The position numbers and the translations under genes are program-made. Of a DNA stretch of 49,538 nucleotides, positions 26,227-35,146 are shown one piece after another. The stretch is taken from the NCBI GenBank assembly GCA_016794985.1, contig JAEUIQ010000065.1:1-49538 (forward strand), read 5' to 3'. Below the pieces are notes generated by a model. The model had not been told where the DNA came from. It did not search any database and saw nothing but the letters and a program-made list of their open reading frames with translations. The stretch comes from Planctomycetaceae bacterium (lineage in GTDB: Bacteria > Planctomycetota > Planctomycetia > Pirellulales > Pirellulaceae). Positions within the stretch are counted from its first letter, which is position 1; the number at the start of each line of letters is the position of its first letter.

Positions 26227-26570
26227 CCCAACCTAAAACGATTTTCAAACGAATCATCGATGGCGAAATACCAGCCAAAGTTGTGCTGGAAAATGAAAGG
26301 TTCTTGGCATTCCATGATGTAGCACCTCAAGCCCCGGTCCATGTACTCGTGATTCCTAAGCATGAGATTGTGAGCTTGGCCGATGTTGGACCAGATGACG
26401 CCGATTGGTTGGGTGGCATCATGGTCTTTATTCGTGACGTCGCAAGTCACTTGGAATTGAGTAACGGGTACCGCGTCATCACGAACATCGGCAGCGACGG
26501 CGGCCAAAGCGTTCCGCACCTCCACTTCCACATCCTGGGTCAACGCCAACTTCAATGGCCTCCGGGATAG
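26223..26570 (+). CDS. HIT-family (Hint-like) nucleotide-binding protein
   Basis: A 115-residue histidine-triad protein, full length for the Hint branch. It starts with the family pattern IFKRIIDGEIPAKVVLE, then HVLVIPKHE near 40-48, and ends with the catalytic triad H99-x-H101-x-H103 in SVPHLHFHIL. Hint proteins hydrolyse purine nucleoside phosphoramidates such as AMP-lysine. The start overlaps the end of the Trm112-like gene (ATGA). The usual C-terminal tryptophan is present in a WPPG end. Confidence 0.95.
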   Translation: MTQPKTIFKRIIDGEIPAKVVLENERFLAFHDVAPQAPVHVLVIPKHEIVSLADVGPDDADWLGGIMVFIRDVASHLELSNGYRVITNIGSDGGQSVPHLHFHILGQRQLQWPPG

Positions 26571-26661
26571 TGTGGCTTGAGGCAGATAGAAATCGCTCGG
26601 AGGCGGCTTCCGGTTCTGCGAGCGCAAAGGTACGATTTTACCGGCGGCTGCTGGTCCCAGG

Positions 26662-27747
26662 ATGAATTCCTTCATGTCGATCGATTGCTTTGCGTGTTTG
26701 GCCCAGATCCAATTCTTTGGTGGGCAAGAGTTTGTGACTTCTGATCTGGCGGTGGTTGGTTTGTTGTTGGTCCTGGAAGGGGTGCTCTCGATCGACAATG
26801 CCCTTGTCTTAGGACTGTTGGCCAAACGGCTGCCTCAATCGCAAAGAAAACGAGCGCTGTCGTACGGATTGATCGGTGCGTTCGTGTTTCGCTTTTTGGC
26901 TATTGCCACGGCAACGTTTCTACTGCAATGGACTTGGGTGAAGTTGCTGGGCGGCGGCTACCTGTTGTACATTTCGCTCAAGCACTTGTTCTTTGAAGCT
27001 CACGAAGAAGAGCCCGATCTGATTGATGTCGATGAAGAGGGTGAACCGATCCTCGTTGTGGCTGAAACCGGTGAACCGATTTCGCCAGAACGCGAATTGC
27101 TAGAAATTTCCGAGCGAGTTCCGTTTCCGCTGGCTGAAGGAGAAGGATCGGTACTCGAAAAAACTTCGGAGTCGAATCATGTCGATCGTGGGTCGATGTC
27201 GGGTCCAACGCTCGACATGCGCAAGTTTTGGTGGACAGTTTTTGTTATCGAGATGACCGACATCGCGTTTGCGGTTGACTCGATCGTGGCGGCCATTGGT
27301 GTGGTTGGAAGTCCCCCGCCCGGGACTCCGGCGTCGGCTCCTCATCCAAAACTGTGGGTCGTAATCCTAGGTGGTTTCCTAGGCGTGGTGTTGATGAGGT
27401 TTGCGGCGGTTCTGTTTATCAAATTGTTGGACCGATTTCCGAGGTTTGAGACGGCGGCCTATCTTTTGGTCAGCATTATCGGTTTGAAGCTGTTGGCGGA
27501 TTGGGGACTCAACAGCGATTGGTCAAGTTATGGGTGGACGGGCAACGTGGAATGGGCAAAAGCCTACTTGAGTTGGCTAAAGGAGAATTGGATCTTCACG
27601 CTGCCACCAGAAAGCCATGAACATCCACACTTGATCGATTTTCACGACTTGCGGCGACCGGAGTGTATCCTGTTTTGGCTGTCGATGGCCCTGGCGTTTT
27701 GCGTCGGGTTTCTCCCCAAGCGGAACGTCGGGCAACAAGACAAATAG
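26662..27747 (+). CDS. TerC-family integral membrane protein
   Basis: A 361-residue polytopic membrane protein of the TerC/Alx family, linked to manganese and other metal export or tellurite resistance. Conserved membrane acidic residues are visible in LLLVLEGVLSIDNALVLG (about 33-50) and in the repeat VIEMTDIAFAVDSIVAA (about 194-210). Between the halves lies a long acidic hydrophilic loop (about 112-185) that is larger than usual. The ATG at 26662 is followed by a second possible start, at residue 5. It lies 91 bases after the HIT gene in the same direction, and may be part of that operon. Confidence 0.9.
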   Translation: MNSFMSIDCFACLAQIQFFGGQEFVTSDLAVVGLLLVLEGVLSIDNALVLGLLAKRLPQSQRKRALSYGLIGAFVFRFLAIATATFLLQWTWVKLLGGGYLLYISLKHLFFEAHEEEPDLIDVDEEGEPILVVAETGEPISPERELLEISERVPFPLAEGEGSVLEKTSESNHVDRGSMSGPTLDMRKFWWTVFVIEMTDIAFAVDSIVAAIGVVGSPPPGTPASAPHPKLWVVILGGFLGVVLMRFAAVLFIKLLDRFPRFETAAYLLVSIIGLKLLADWGLNSDWSSYGWTGNVEWAKAYLSWLKENWIFTLPPESHEHPHLIDFHDLRRPECILFWLSMALAFCVGFLPKRNVGQQDK

Positions 27748-27783
27748 GTCAATTGCTGAGAAAAGCCCTGGGTCCAACATTCG

Positions 27784-29577
27784 TTAGTTGCGGACCTGGA
27801 ATGGAAGCGGGGCCGAGACTGCGATTTTATTAGCTTCTTGATCTTCGACGCTGACTTGTAGGTGGTACTTCCCTGACGGAAGATTCGGGACTTCTAATTG
27901 AAGCACCAGATAAAAGTCCTGTCGGCGACTGCGACAGCGATCCCGCACCACCGAGAAAACTTTCTGACTCACGACTTGTTGTTGGGCGTCGAAGATCATG
28001 TAAGAGGGAACAAGATTAGTGTGGTAGTAACCGCCGCCGTTTTCGTTTGTTTGGGTCGCGAGATAGTTCAGTACTTCACAGTAGATCAACATGGGATCGC
28101 CGGGCGCCATCAATGTGGTCCGCGCGAGATCGTAATCTCCGAAGGATCGGATTTCTTGACAGAACTGGACCTGACGCAACTGCAGAGTGGCTTCGCTCTT
28201 CAATGAATCGATCGCATTTTGCAAGTGTGCTAAAGCTTTGGTTGCTTGACGAGAATGATTGACAAACATCGCATCTTGTTCTGATTCGGGTGCTTGGATG
28301 ATCTGACTCAGTGCGAAGATTTGCTCGCGCCAAAAAGCCTGTCTTGGTTTTGGGAGTGATTCAATCGAGCGGACGGCTTGGTCGGGATCGTGGGCCATCA
28401 ATCGCAGCAGACGCAAGTAAATCTCCAAGCTTTGTTTTTCTTGCGTGTCGCTCGTCTCTAAAATGGTCCGTTCCACAGAGTCGATCGCTTGTTTGATCGC
28501 TGGCCGCCAAGCGATGACGGTTGACGAGGCCTCGACCGTGGGCGAACTTTGGTCGTTCGGTAAATGAGTTTGGTGTGTCGCTGCTGTTTCAGGTGCACCG
28601 GGCGTGGCTTCTAAGTTGGTGCGGAACGAGTTCGGACGGTTAACAGGTCGATTGCCATTTAAATCGAACGCGGGAATTTCCCCGTTTGATTCTAAATTCT
28701 GCAATGCGGCAGATGCTTGCTGAATTTGACCACCGCTGATCGACTGCTGCACTTGGTCCATGAGCAAGTTCGCCAGCGCGGGACTGGCGGTGTCGTCGCT
28801 TCCACCACCGGCAATTCGCCCCAAGCCTCGAGAGGTGACTTGATGAATCGCTTGGACCATCGATTGGGAAGCCGCCAGTTCGGTGGGAGATATCTCTTCA
28901 CTGGGCCGCATGCCGGTCGACTCGCTAACGACCTCGACTTGAAAACTCTGGCCTTGGGTTGGTGTTGAACCGGTCGAATTGGTTGTCGCAGAAAAGGTCG
29001 CCGATGACGTGTTTTGAGTTGATGAACTATCGTTGGGGCCCGTAAGTGCGATGTCCTCGAATTGAATCGAGTTCAAGCCGGAGTTTGTGTCTTTGCGTTC
29101 CGTAAGCACAGGTCGATTCAAATTGGATGCGGCTTTCGCGCTGGTTCGTTGGCCAATCAACTGATCGACCGCTTGGGGATTCTCTGCGGGAGTGATCGAC
29201 GAAGCGACAGCCGAATCAGAGGATTCTCCCAAGCGTGGCTGTGACCAGGACGAAGGGCCAATCGATGTTGGAGGCATCTGTTGCGGCTCAGCGTTCGAGT
29301 TGGACGACGGTTCTTCTCCAGGGAGTGGTTGTCCGGTTCGATCGACCAGAATGGACGGACTATCGGCTGTTTCAGAATTATTGAATTGCCCGGTCAGGAG
29401 CGCGCGAGTCGGCAACAGAGCATGACACCCGCCGCTGCAGACGATTGCCAAGGCACCGAGACACAAGGTGTGCCATACCGATTGGTGTGATGAACCGCTG
29501 CTCCAACGCTTGGCGTCGGCCTGCTCCGAAAGTCGGTCGGATTTTATTCGGCGTGGCGTTCGCCAAATCCCACACAT
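27784..29577 (-). CDS. Large predicted lipoprotein of unknown function
   Basis: About 597 residues from the start at 29577 (frame open to 29595). A hydrophobic segment ends in a lipobox-like VCSGGC near residue 50, after a long hydrophilic N-terminal extension, so export is probable but the start is uncertain. A Ser/Thr/Gln-rich low-complexity region covers roughly residues 60-360. A folded C-terminal part follows, with helices and a beta-rich end (YYHTNLVPSYMIFDAQQQVV, SGKYHLQVSVEDQEANKI). I do not recognise a family. It is convergent with the TerC gene (36 bases apart) and divergent from the gene at 29874. Confidence 0.72.
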   Translation of the reverse strand: MCGIWRTPRRIKSDRLSEQADAKRWSSGSSHQSVWHTLCLGALAIVCSGGCHALLPTRALLTGQFNNSETADSPSILVDRTGQPLPGEEPSSNSNAEPQQMPPTSIGPSSWSQPRLGESSDSAVASSITPAENPQAVDQLIGQRTSAKAASNLNRPVLTERKDTNSGLNSIQFEDIALTGPNDSSSTQNTSSATFSATTNSTGSTPTQGQSFQVEVVSESTGMRPSEEISPTELAASQSMVQAIHQVTSRGLGRIAGGGSDDTASPALANLLMDQVQQSISGGQIQQASAALQNLESNGEIPAFDLNGNRPVNRPNSFRTNLEATPGAPETAATHQTHLPNDQSSPTVEASSTVIAWRPAIKQAIDSVERTILETSDTQEKQSLEIYLRLLRLMAHDPDQAVRSIESLPKPRQAFWREQIFALSQIIQAPESEQDAMFVNHSRQATKALAHLQNAIDSLKSEATLQLRQVQFCQEIRSFGDYDLARTTLMAPGDPMLIYCEVLNYLATQTNENGGGYYHTNLVPSYMIFDAQQQVVSQKVFSVVRDRCRSRRQDFYLVLQLEVPNLPSGKYHLQVSVEDQEANKIAVSAPLPFQVRN

Positions 29578-29595
29578 CATTGCTATTGTTTCCAA

Positions 29596-29873
29596 TTTAA
29601 CTAAAGATTCTCGGCCGCAAGGCCGGGGGATATTACGAGAAATACATCATTCAAGTCAACACGAAGTCTGTCGAAGCTAGTTGTACTAGGTTCTCAGGAC
29701 TAACAGGGTTCTCCAATTTATTTACAGCGAATATCCAGCACATTGCACACAACTGGCATCCGTTTTTCGCTCCGGAACACGACAACGATCCAGACATTCA
29801 ATGATTTTGGCCGATGATCCGCTCAGGAGCTTTGCTATCAAAATATACAAACTCGAACAGTGAGAATCGCCCG
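29596..29873. promoter_or_regulatory. Divergent promoter region
   Basis: About 280 bases between two divergent genes. A GC hairpin (CGGCC / GGCCG) lies near 29611-29623. The remainder is AT-rich and suits promoters on both strands, but I could not assign boxes with confidence. Confidence 0.35.
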
Positions 29874-30683
29874 ATGAGCGTGACCCAGTCCACTCAAAAC
29901 TCCCAGCCTAAGATTGTAGTAGCCCAACCTATCCCAACGCAGATGGCTGTGATAGCACCGTTGGAAACCGAAGGGCCGATCACGTACCAAACGTTATTGG
30001 AGTATTTGGACGCGGCGCCGATTCCATACCAGTTGTGGTTGCTAACCCAGGTGTCGGAGACCGCGAAGTCGAGTTCCTGGGATAGCGGCGATACCATCGC
30101 CAATCTTCCGGCGACCGAATCCGACAGCACTTGGTCTTACTCGCCTGAGTTTTCGCCGGTCAATGGCGTGGATGCCACACCGGTCGCTTGGCCTACCACC
30201 GCCGCACCACGTGTGATTACGATCCAATACGAAGGACTCGCGATCAATCAAGCAGTTAACTGGGCGATTCGCCAAGCTCACGGCGATATGATATTGGTTT
30301 TGGATTCTGGACTTTCAGGGTTGATGCAATTGCGCCAGGCGTTGGATGAAATCGCTGCTTCGATTGCCGCGAATCGTGCGATCCGCGAGACCAAGGCCAT
30401 GGAGTCGTTGGAGTTGATTCCCGCTCAAGCAACGGTCGTTGAATCGGAGTTGCCGGTGCCGGGCGCCTTCAGCCGACGCTTGATCGAACGATTGGAACAA
30501 TGGGGAGTCGCGGTCCAACGGCAAGCGACAAAAGCCAAAGAACGTCGGAATCAACCTCAAAAAACTTCCGCTGCCACCGAGTCGGTTCACGAACACACGA
30601 TCAGTCGGGTTGATGGCGATTCTCGCAGCCAACCTGCGAAGAAACTACCGAAGTTCATTACTCGTTTTCATGAGTTCATTTGA
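29874..30683 (+). CDS. Hypothetical protein
   Basis: A 269-residue soluble protein from the ATG at 29874 (MSVTQSTQNSQPK); the frame is open from 29814 but the upstream part looks non-coding. No family recognised. The middle holds alternating hydrophobic strands and helices (VITIQYEGLAINQAVNWAIRQ, DMILVLDSGLSGLMQLRQAL) that could be a degenerate Rossmann or P-loop-like fold without a Walker motif. The C-terminal 70 residues are basic and hydrophilic. The 3' end overlaps the convergent gene at 30676 by 8 bases. Confidence 0.68.
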   Translation: MSVTQSTQNSQPKIVVAQPIPTQMAVIAPLETEGPITYQTLLEYLDAAPIPYQLWLLTQVSETAKSSSWDSGDTIANLPATESDSTWSYSPEFSPVNGVDATPVAWPTTAAPRVITIQYEGLAINQAVNWAIRQAHGDMILVLDSGLSGLMQLRQALDEIAASIAANRAIRETKAMESLELIPAQATVVESELPVPGAFSRRLIERLEQWGVAVQRQATKAKERRNQPQKTSAATESVHEHTISRVDGDSRSQPAKKLPKFITRFHEFI

Positions 30684-32643
30684 ACTTGCTGCTGAGCTGT
30701 TGTTGGCCCGTCGGACTGATTTTCGTCCCTTGGACATCCAAGACGCGCAGTTTGGGCAGAGCCAGTAGCGTCGGAACCACTTCGTCCGTGACGTTGGTTT
30801 GCGTCAGCCATAGTGCCTCCAAGTTGGAAAGATCACGACACGCGATCACTGCGGCGTCGCTGATTTTAGTGTTTGCCAAGTCCAATGCTTCCAAATTGCG
30901 ATTGGCTTTAATGACATCTAGCACACCACGGTCCGAAACTTGGGTTTGGTCCAGGAAGAGTTCTTGCAGATCACGGTGGTGAGTTGCCAGTTGCTGCAAG
31001 GACTCATCGGTAATCGACGTTTTGGTCAATTGCAGGGTCTTCAATCCGGGTGCTTGAAAGTGGCTCATGGCATCATCGGCTAAGGGGGAGAAGCCCAGCG
31101 CTAATTCGAGTTTGTTCGATGCCAAAGGTAGAAACGTCGAATCTCGCTCCGCGTTAAACGCCAACCACTCTTTATACGCTTGCTCCAATTCGGCTGGCGT
31201 TTGACCAGTTTCACTTTCGACCAGATCCGCACGATCTCGGCCTGCATACATTTTGGTGAGAATTCGAAAAACCACATCGACATTCGAGCCTGGCGTGGTT
31301 TGCGTTTCAATGGAATCGTTGGTTGTAAACTCAGTATGCATCAGGAAATGAAACATTCCCGCCGCTTGAGAATACAAGCGAGCTAGCTCAGGGTCGCGCT
31401 GAAAATCTTGTCGCCCGCGAACGAACAGTGTCGAAAAACTGGCCATGAAGTTTTCACGTTTCCAACGCAAACGAGCAAATTGCAAACGTTGAGCGTCGAA
31501 GCCACCAACCGACCAGATCTCTCCCGAACCAACCGGCGTCTCGGACGTGCGACGTTCGGGAAGAGATTCAATTCGTTCTAATGATTCAAAATACATTGCC
31601 GCTGCCTCCAACAGCCAGAAGTTGGAATCTTCACCGGGTTGACGAACTCGCTTGCCGGTTTCTTGAAACAATTGATGGACAAGTTCATGCTTCTGCGTCG
31701 CCAACAAATTGGGATCTTGCGAGTCTAGGTAAAAGAAACAGCGAGCGGTTTCGGAATCGAAGTAACCAACGCTTTGCTCGATGCCTGGAACCCGTCGCAA
31801 CGCTTGAAGGAATTCTTGACGATTGGCGAAAAGCACAATCGTGTGTTTTGCTTCGGGGCTGCCGGTCACGATACGTCCCGCTTTAATGGCTTGGGCAGCG
31901 CCATCCGTGTTGATCCAATAAGGGAAGCATGCCTGTCGCCACAAAATACGCCATACTTGGAGTTGATAAAGCAACTCACGAGCGGCTGAGTCGTCGGCGG
32001 TGGTCAGTAAACGAAATTGCCCCGCAGTTCCCTCGCGGTAAGAACCGGCTTGCCAGCCGAGCGTTGTCTCATTTTTGCGAGCGACACGGATATTGATTTT
32101 TTTGATTTCGGATTCAAGGCCGTGGTAGTCGAGAATTCGACGAACATCTGCAAATTCTGGATTTTGCCAAAGTGACTCCCAAAGCGACGAGCCGGCGATG
32201 TGCCATTGCTTTTGAGTTGCGGCCGTTTGTGCGAACTCGTATAGATCTTGGGCGTGTTTTTCTCTTAATTCGCGAAGGCGACGATGCCACTCGGGCCAAG
32301 CTGTGTTTTGCGTTTCCAGTTGGGCCGGGTCGCCAGGGGCGACGTAAGTGGATGGCGGTAGGAATAAATAGTGCCGCGACGCATCCCGCGGTTTGATCCA
32401 ATCGAGGGTAGCCGCCGATAATCGATCGTGCCCAAGGTCGCGGCACTCGATGGCCAGAGCCTGCATGTCCCTTTCAAATTGGTTGGCCAGCATTTGTCGC
32501 TGCCGAGCCCACGTGGATTGAATCTCCTGGGAAAGTGCACTGCGGGGAGCCAAGACGAGCAATACAAGTAGCATCCAGTACTGTCGCGTTTCGTTCCATG
32601 GTTTTTGAAACACGGGCAGGCTCGATTTAATCGCTGAAGTCAT
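30676..32643 (-). CDS. Exported metalloprotease-like protein fused to leucine-rich repeats
   Basis: A 655-residue protein with an N-terminal signal or anchor segment (about 22-38, ending ALSQ). The central region contains a zinc-protease-like HELVH at 319-323 and a downstream glutamate in FWLLEAAAMYFE (E346), the spacing of gluzincin-type DUF1570-like domains seen in planctomycetes. Residues about 525-650 are four to five leucine-rich repeats (LKTLQLTKTSITDESLQQL, LQELFLDQTQVSD, LEALDLANTKISD, LEALWLTQTNVTD). It may be a secreted peptidase with a protein-recognition tail (inference). AGGAG lies 8 bases before the ATG. The leader is very short because the terminator of the upstream gene ends about 22 bases away. 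Confidence 0.82.
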   Translation of the reverse strand: MTSAIKSSLPVFQKPWNETRQYWMLLVLLVLAPRSALSQEIQSTWARQRQMLANQFERDMQALAIECRDLGHDRLSAATLDWIKPRDASRHYLFLPPSTYVAPGDPAQLETQNTAWPEWHRRLRELREKHAQDLYEFAQTAATQKQWHIAGSSLWESLWQNPEFADVRRILDYHGLESEIKKINIRVARKNETTLGWQAGSYREGTAGQFRLLTTADDSAARELLYQLQVWRILWRQACFPYWINTDGAAQAIKAGRIVTGSPEAKHTIVLFANRQEFLQALRRVPGIEQSVGYFDSETARCFFYLDSQDPNLLATQKHELVHQLFQETGKRVRQPGEDSNFWLLEAAAMYFESLERIESLPERRTSETPVGSGEIWSVGGFDAQRLQFARLRWKRENFMASFSTLFVRGRQDFQRDPELARLYSQAAGMFHFLMHTEFTTNDSIETQTTPGSNVDVVFRILTKMYAGRDRADLVESETGQTPAELEQAYKEWLAFNAERDSTFLPLASNKLELALGFSPLADDAMSHFQAPGLKTLQLTKTSITDESLQQLATHHRDLQELFLDQTQVSDRGVLDVIKANRNLEALDLANTKISDAAVIACRDLSNLEALWLTQTNVTDEVVPTLLALPKLRVLDVQGTKISPTGQQQLSSKFK

Positions 32644-32664
32644 GCGGGCGTCTCCTTACGATAC

Positions 32665-32699
32665 AAAAACGGCTCGATGACCCCGTGGGCATCGAGCCG
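32665..32699 (-). terminator. Rho-independent terminator of the Gfo/Idh/MocA gene
   Basis: A perfect 10-bp stem, CGGCTCGATG / CATCGAGCCG (32670-32679 and 32690-32699), is followed on the minus strand by five T residues. It lies 32 bases after the oxidoreductase stop and only about 22 bases before the next minus-strand start. Confidence 0.9.
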
Positions 32700-32730
32700 T
32701 CGCTCATCTTCACAACCTAGACGCGAGCAA

Positions 32731-34083
32731 TTAGATCTCGTATCCGTTGTGCATTTCGGGTCGGATCACCTGTTCCAAGCCAGGCACATTCTTGGAAACC
32801 AAGTTCTTGGCATCCCATTCCACTTTCTTGCCTGACCAAACGGCCAAGTTGCCTAACAAGATGGTTTCCGTCAAACCGCCGGCGTAGGTTTGGATATTCG
32901 ACATGGCGGCGGGACCACCTTTGATCGCTTCCGCAAATTCAACGAAGTGACCAGGCGAACGAACCCAGTCATCGCATTCGAGGCTTCGGATCGGAGTGAA
33001 TTCTCCATTAGCAATCACGCCGGTTTGGCGGACGTGTTCGCCGTAGTCGCCAGGCGAGTAGAACATTCCCTTATCACCGATGACCAGGGCACCGCTGGTG
33101 AAGTGTTCGTCACCTTGCTTCGGTAGATCTTTCATCAGCTCGGCCGGTGGAACTTGACCACCGTCATACCAAACCATCTTGCAAGCCGCGCGGCCATCCA
33201 GTTCAGGGAACTCGAAAGTGATCTTCGACCATTTCGGGAAGCAGATGCCATCATGCCGGTCGGCTTCGGCTTCCACACTGATTGGGTCACGGAGATTCAA
33301 GGCCATGTACGACATATTCAAAGTGTGGCAAGCCATGTCGCCCAAAGCACCGGTGCCGAATTCCCAGAAACCACGCCACTTGAAAGGATGGATTTCAGGG
33401 CTGTATTCATGATGCTTGTTGGGGCCCAACCACAAGTCCCACTTGATATGAGCCGGCGGAGCCATGGTCGCGACCTTTAGACCATAAGCTTGTGGCCATA
33501 CCGGGCGGTTCGTCCAAACATGAATCTCTTTGACAGTACCGACCACCTTTTTCTTACCAATCAAGGCAGCGCTCTTCCGTAGATTGGATTCAGCAGTTCC
33601 TTGATTACCCATTTGAGTCGCCACATTCATTTTCTTGGCGATCTCGGACAATTGGCGAGCTTCCCACAACGATCGAGTCAAAGGCTTTTGGCAGAAGCAA
33701 GCCTTGCCCATCTTCATCGCTTGAGCAGCGGCCACCGCATGCGTATGGTCGGGCGTACTGACGGTAACCGCGTCAATCGAATCACCTAACTCTTCGAACA
33801 TCTTGCGATAGTCGTGGTACTTCTTCGCGCCAGGGAATTTGTCACCGGCCTTATTCAGTGTTTCATCGTCAATGTCGCAGATACCGACGACTTTGCCAGC
33901 GCGCCCCGCATCATCCGAGTCGCTGGAGCCCTTGCCGCCAACACCGACGCAAGCAAAACGGATTTCTTCAATTGCAGCCAAGCTCTTTTTTGGTGCCACG
34001 CCACCAGCCGCCCAAAAGCCAGCACCGGCAACCGCCGAGGCTTGGATAAAGGTACGACGGTTTGGATTTACTTTCTTCGACAT
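32731..34083 (-). CDS. Gfo/Idh/MocA-family oxidoreductase with twin-arginine signal
   Basis: A 450-residue NAD(P)-dependent dehydrogenase-like protein. A twin-arginine signal (PNRRTFIQASAVAGAGFW, about 8-25) points to export in folded form. The Rossmann domain shows IRFACVGVGGKGSSD near 41-55. The family motif appears as CFCQKPLTRSLWEA (about 130-143), where EKP of sugar dehydrogenases is QKP. The C-terminal half is the usual beta-sheet substrate domain. Many planctomycete paralogs act on sugars or sulfated glycans; the substrate here is unknown. Two adjacent ATGs (34086 and 34083) are possible. An SD-like GGAG precedes them. Confidence 0.9.
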   Translation of the reverse strand: MSKKVNPNRRTFIQASAVAGAGFWAAGGVAPKKSLAAIEEIRFACVGVGGKGSSDSDDAGRAGKVVGICDIDDETLNKAGDKFPGAKKYHDYRKMFEELGDSIDAVTVSTPDHTHAVAAAQAMKMGKACFCQKPLTRSLWEARQLSEIAKKMNVATQMGNQGTAESNLRKSAALIGKKKVVGTVKEIHVWTNRPVWPQAYGLKVATMAPPAHIKWDLWLGPNKHHEYSPEIHPFKWRGFWEFGTGALGDMACHTLNMSYMALNLRDPISVEAEADRHDGICFPKWSKITFEFPELDGRAACKMVWYDGGQVPPAELMKDLPKQGDEHFTSGALVIGDKGMFYSPGDYGEHVRQTGVIANGEFTPIRSLECDDWVRSPGHFVEFAEAIKGGPAAMSNIQTYAGGLTETILLGNLAVWSGKKVEWDAKNLVSKNVPGLEQVIRPEMHNGYEI

Positions 34084-34288
34084 CAACCGACACTCCTGGA
34101 TATAGTGAGAACCATGCGATTCGAACCAGATTCAAAATCGCAGCGACGGGCCGTTACCCGCCACCATCAACGGAACAGCGGGCCGTTCCTGGACCCTAAG
34201 ATAACCGACGGCGACTCGGTTTTCAATCAAGCGGCAAAAATGTGAGGCAGATCGGATACAGAACGCCCCGGGGGGCAGCCGGCTAGAA

Positions 34289-35113
34289 TTAGGCCGCCTC
34301 GGCGGAGACCGAAACGACTTTTCCGTCCCGGAGCCGGATCACCTGATCGGATTGTTGGGCAATTCGATCGTCGTGGGTGACCATGATGACGGTCAAAGAT
34401 TGAAGTTCGCCTAAGCGGCGCAGCAGTTCCAGGACCTCGTTTCCGCTGCGAGCGTCGAGGTTTCCGGTTGGTTCGTCCGCCAACAAAAGTTTGGGTTTGG
34501 TGACGAGGGCTCGGGCGATCGCCGTTCTTTGCCGCTCCCCGCCGGAGAGCTGGTTCGGTCGGTGTGTCAGCCGATGACTAAGACCGACTTGTTCCAAGAG
34601 TTCTTTGGCTTCGTCGATTAGTGTTCTGCGCCGCAACAGATAGCTCCACACTCCATGCCGGATCATGTACGGGACCAAGGTATTCTCGAGCACATTGAGT
34701 TCGGGCAGCAGGTGATAGAACTGAAAAATCAAACCGATTTCTTGATTCCTAATTCGATCGCGCTGACGCGACGGCATGTTGTCGATACGTTGCTGGTTCA
34801 ACCAAATCTCACCCTCGTCCGGTTGGTCCAACGTGCCGAGTAAATGCAATAGAGTGCTTTTCCCCGAGCCGCTTTGGCCCACGATCGTAGTAAATTCACT
34901 TTGGCGAACTTGGAGGCTGACACCTGACAGCACTGGGATCGGTTGATTGCCGGCTTGATACGACTTGAAAACCTGATGGCACGAAAGCAAAGCCGCACCT
35001 GGATTTGTTGACTTTGGCGAGCGAAAGGGAGAATGTGGAATCACAACTGGGTCATTGACTCGGCGCTGTTGCAAGTCTTTGCTGTTGTGAGTTTGATTCT
35101 TTCGTGATTTCAA
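34289..35113 (-). CDS. lolD: LolD-like ABC transporter ATP-binding protein
   Basis: A 274-residue ATPase of the LolD/MacB type. It has Walker A GQSGSGKS, a Q-loop near [17 protein letters not shown], signature [15 protein letters not shown], Walker [13 protein letters not shown] and an H-loop MVTHD. LolD powers release of outer-membrane lipoproteins from the inner membrane. The reading starts at TTG 35113 with GGAAGGG about 8 bases upstream. This gives about 40 extra hydrophilic residues before the domain begins at [11 protein letters not shown]; a later start is possible. It follows the permease gene by 33 bases on the same strand. Confidence 0.9.
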   Translation of the reverse strand: MKSRKNQTHNSKDLQQRRVNDPVVIPHSPFRSPKSTNPGAALLSCHQVFKSYQAGNQPIPVLSGVSLQVRQSEFTTIVGQSGSGKSTLLHLLGTLDQPDEGEIWLNQQRIDNMPSRQRDRIRNQEIGLIFQFYHLLPELNVLENTLVPYMIRHGVWSYLLRRRTLIDEAKELLEQVGLSHRLTHRPNQLSGGERQRTAIARALVTKPKLLLADEPTGNLDARSGNEVLELLRRLGELQSLTVIMVTHDDRIAQQSDQVIRLRDGKVVSVSAEAA

Positions 35114-35146
35114 GAGATAACCCTTCCGTGGTCCGATTTTAAATAA

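Noticed and set aside
34263..34285. GC-rich hairpin CCCCGGGGGG after lolD
   Set aside because: There is no T-run on the minus strand after it, so it is not a convincing intrinsic terminator.
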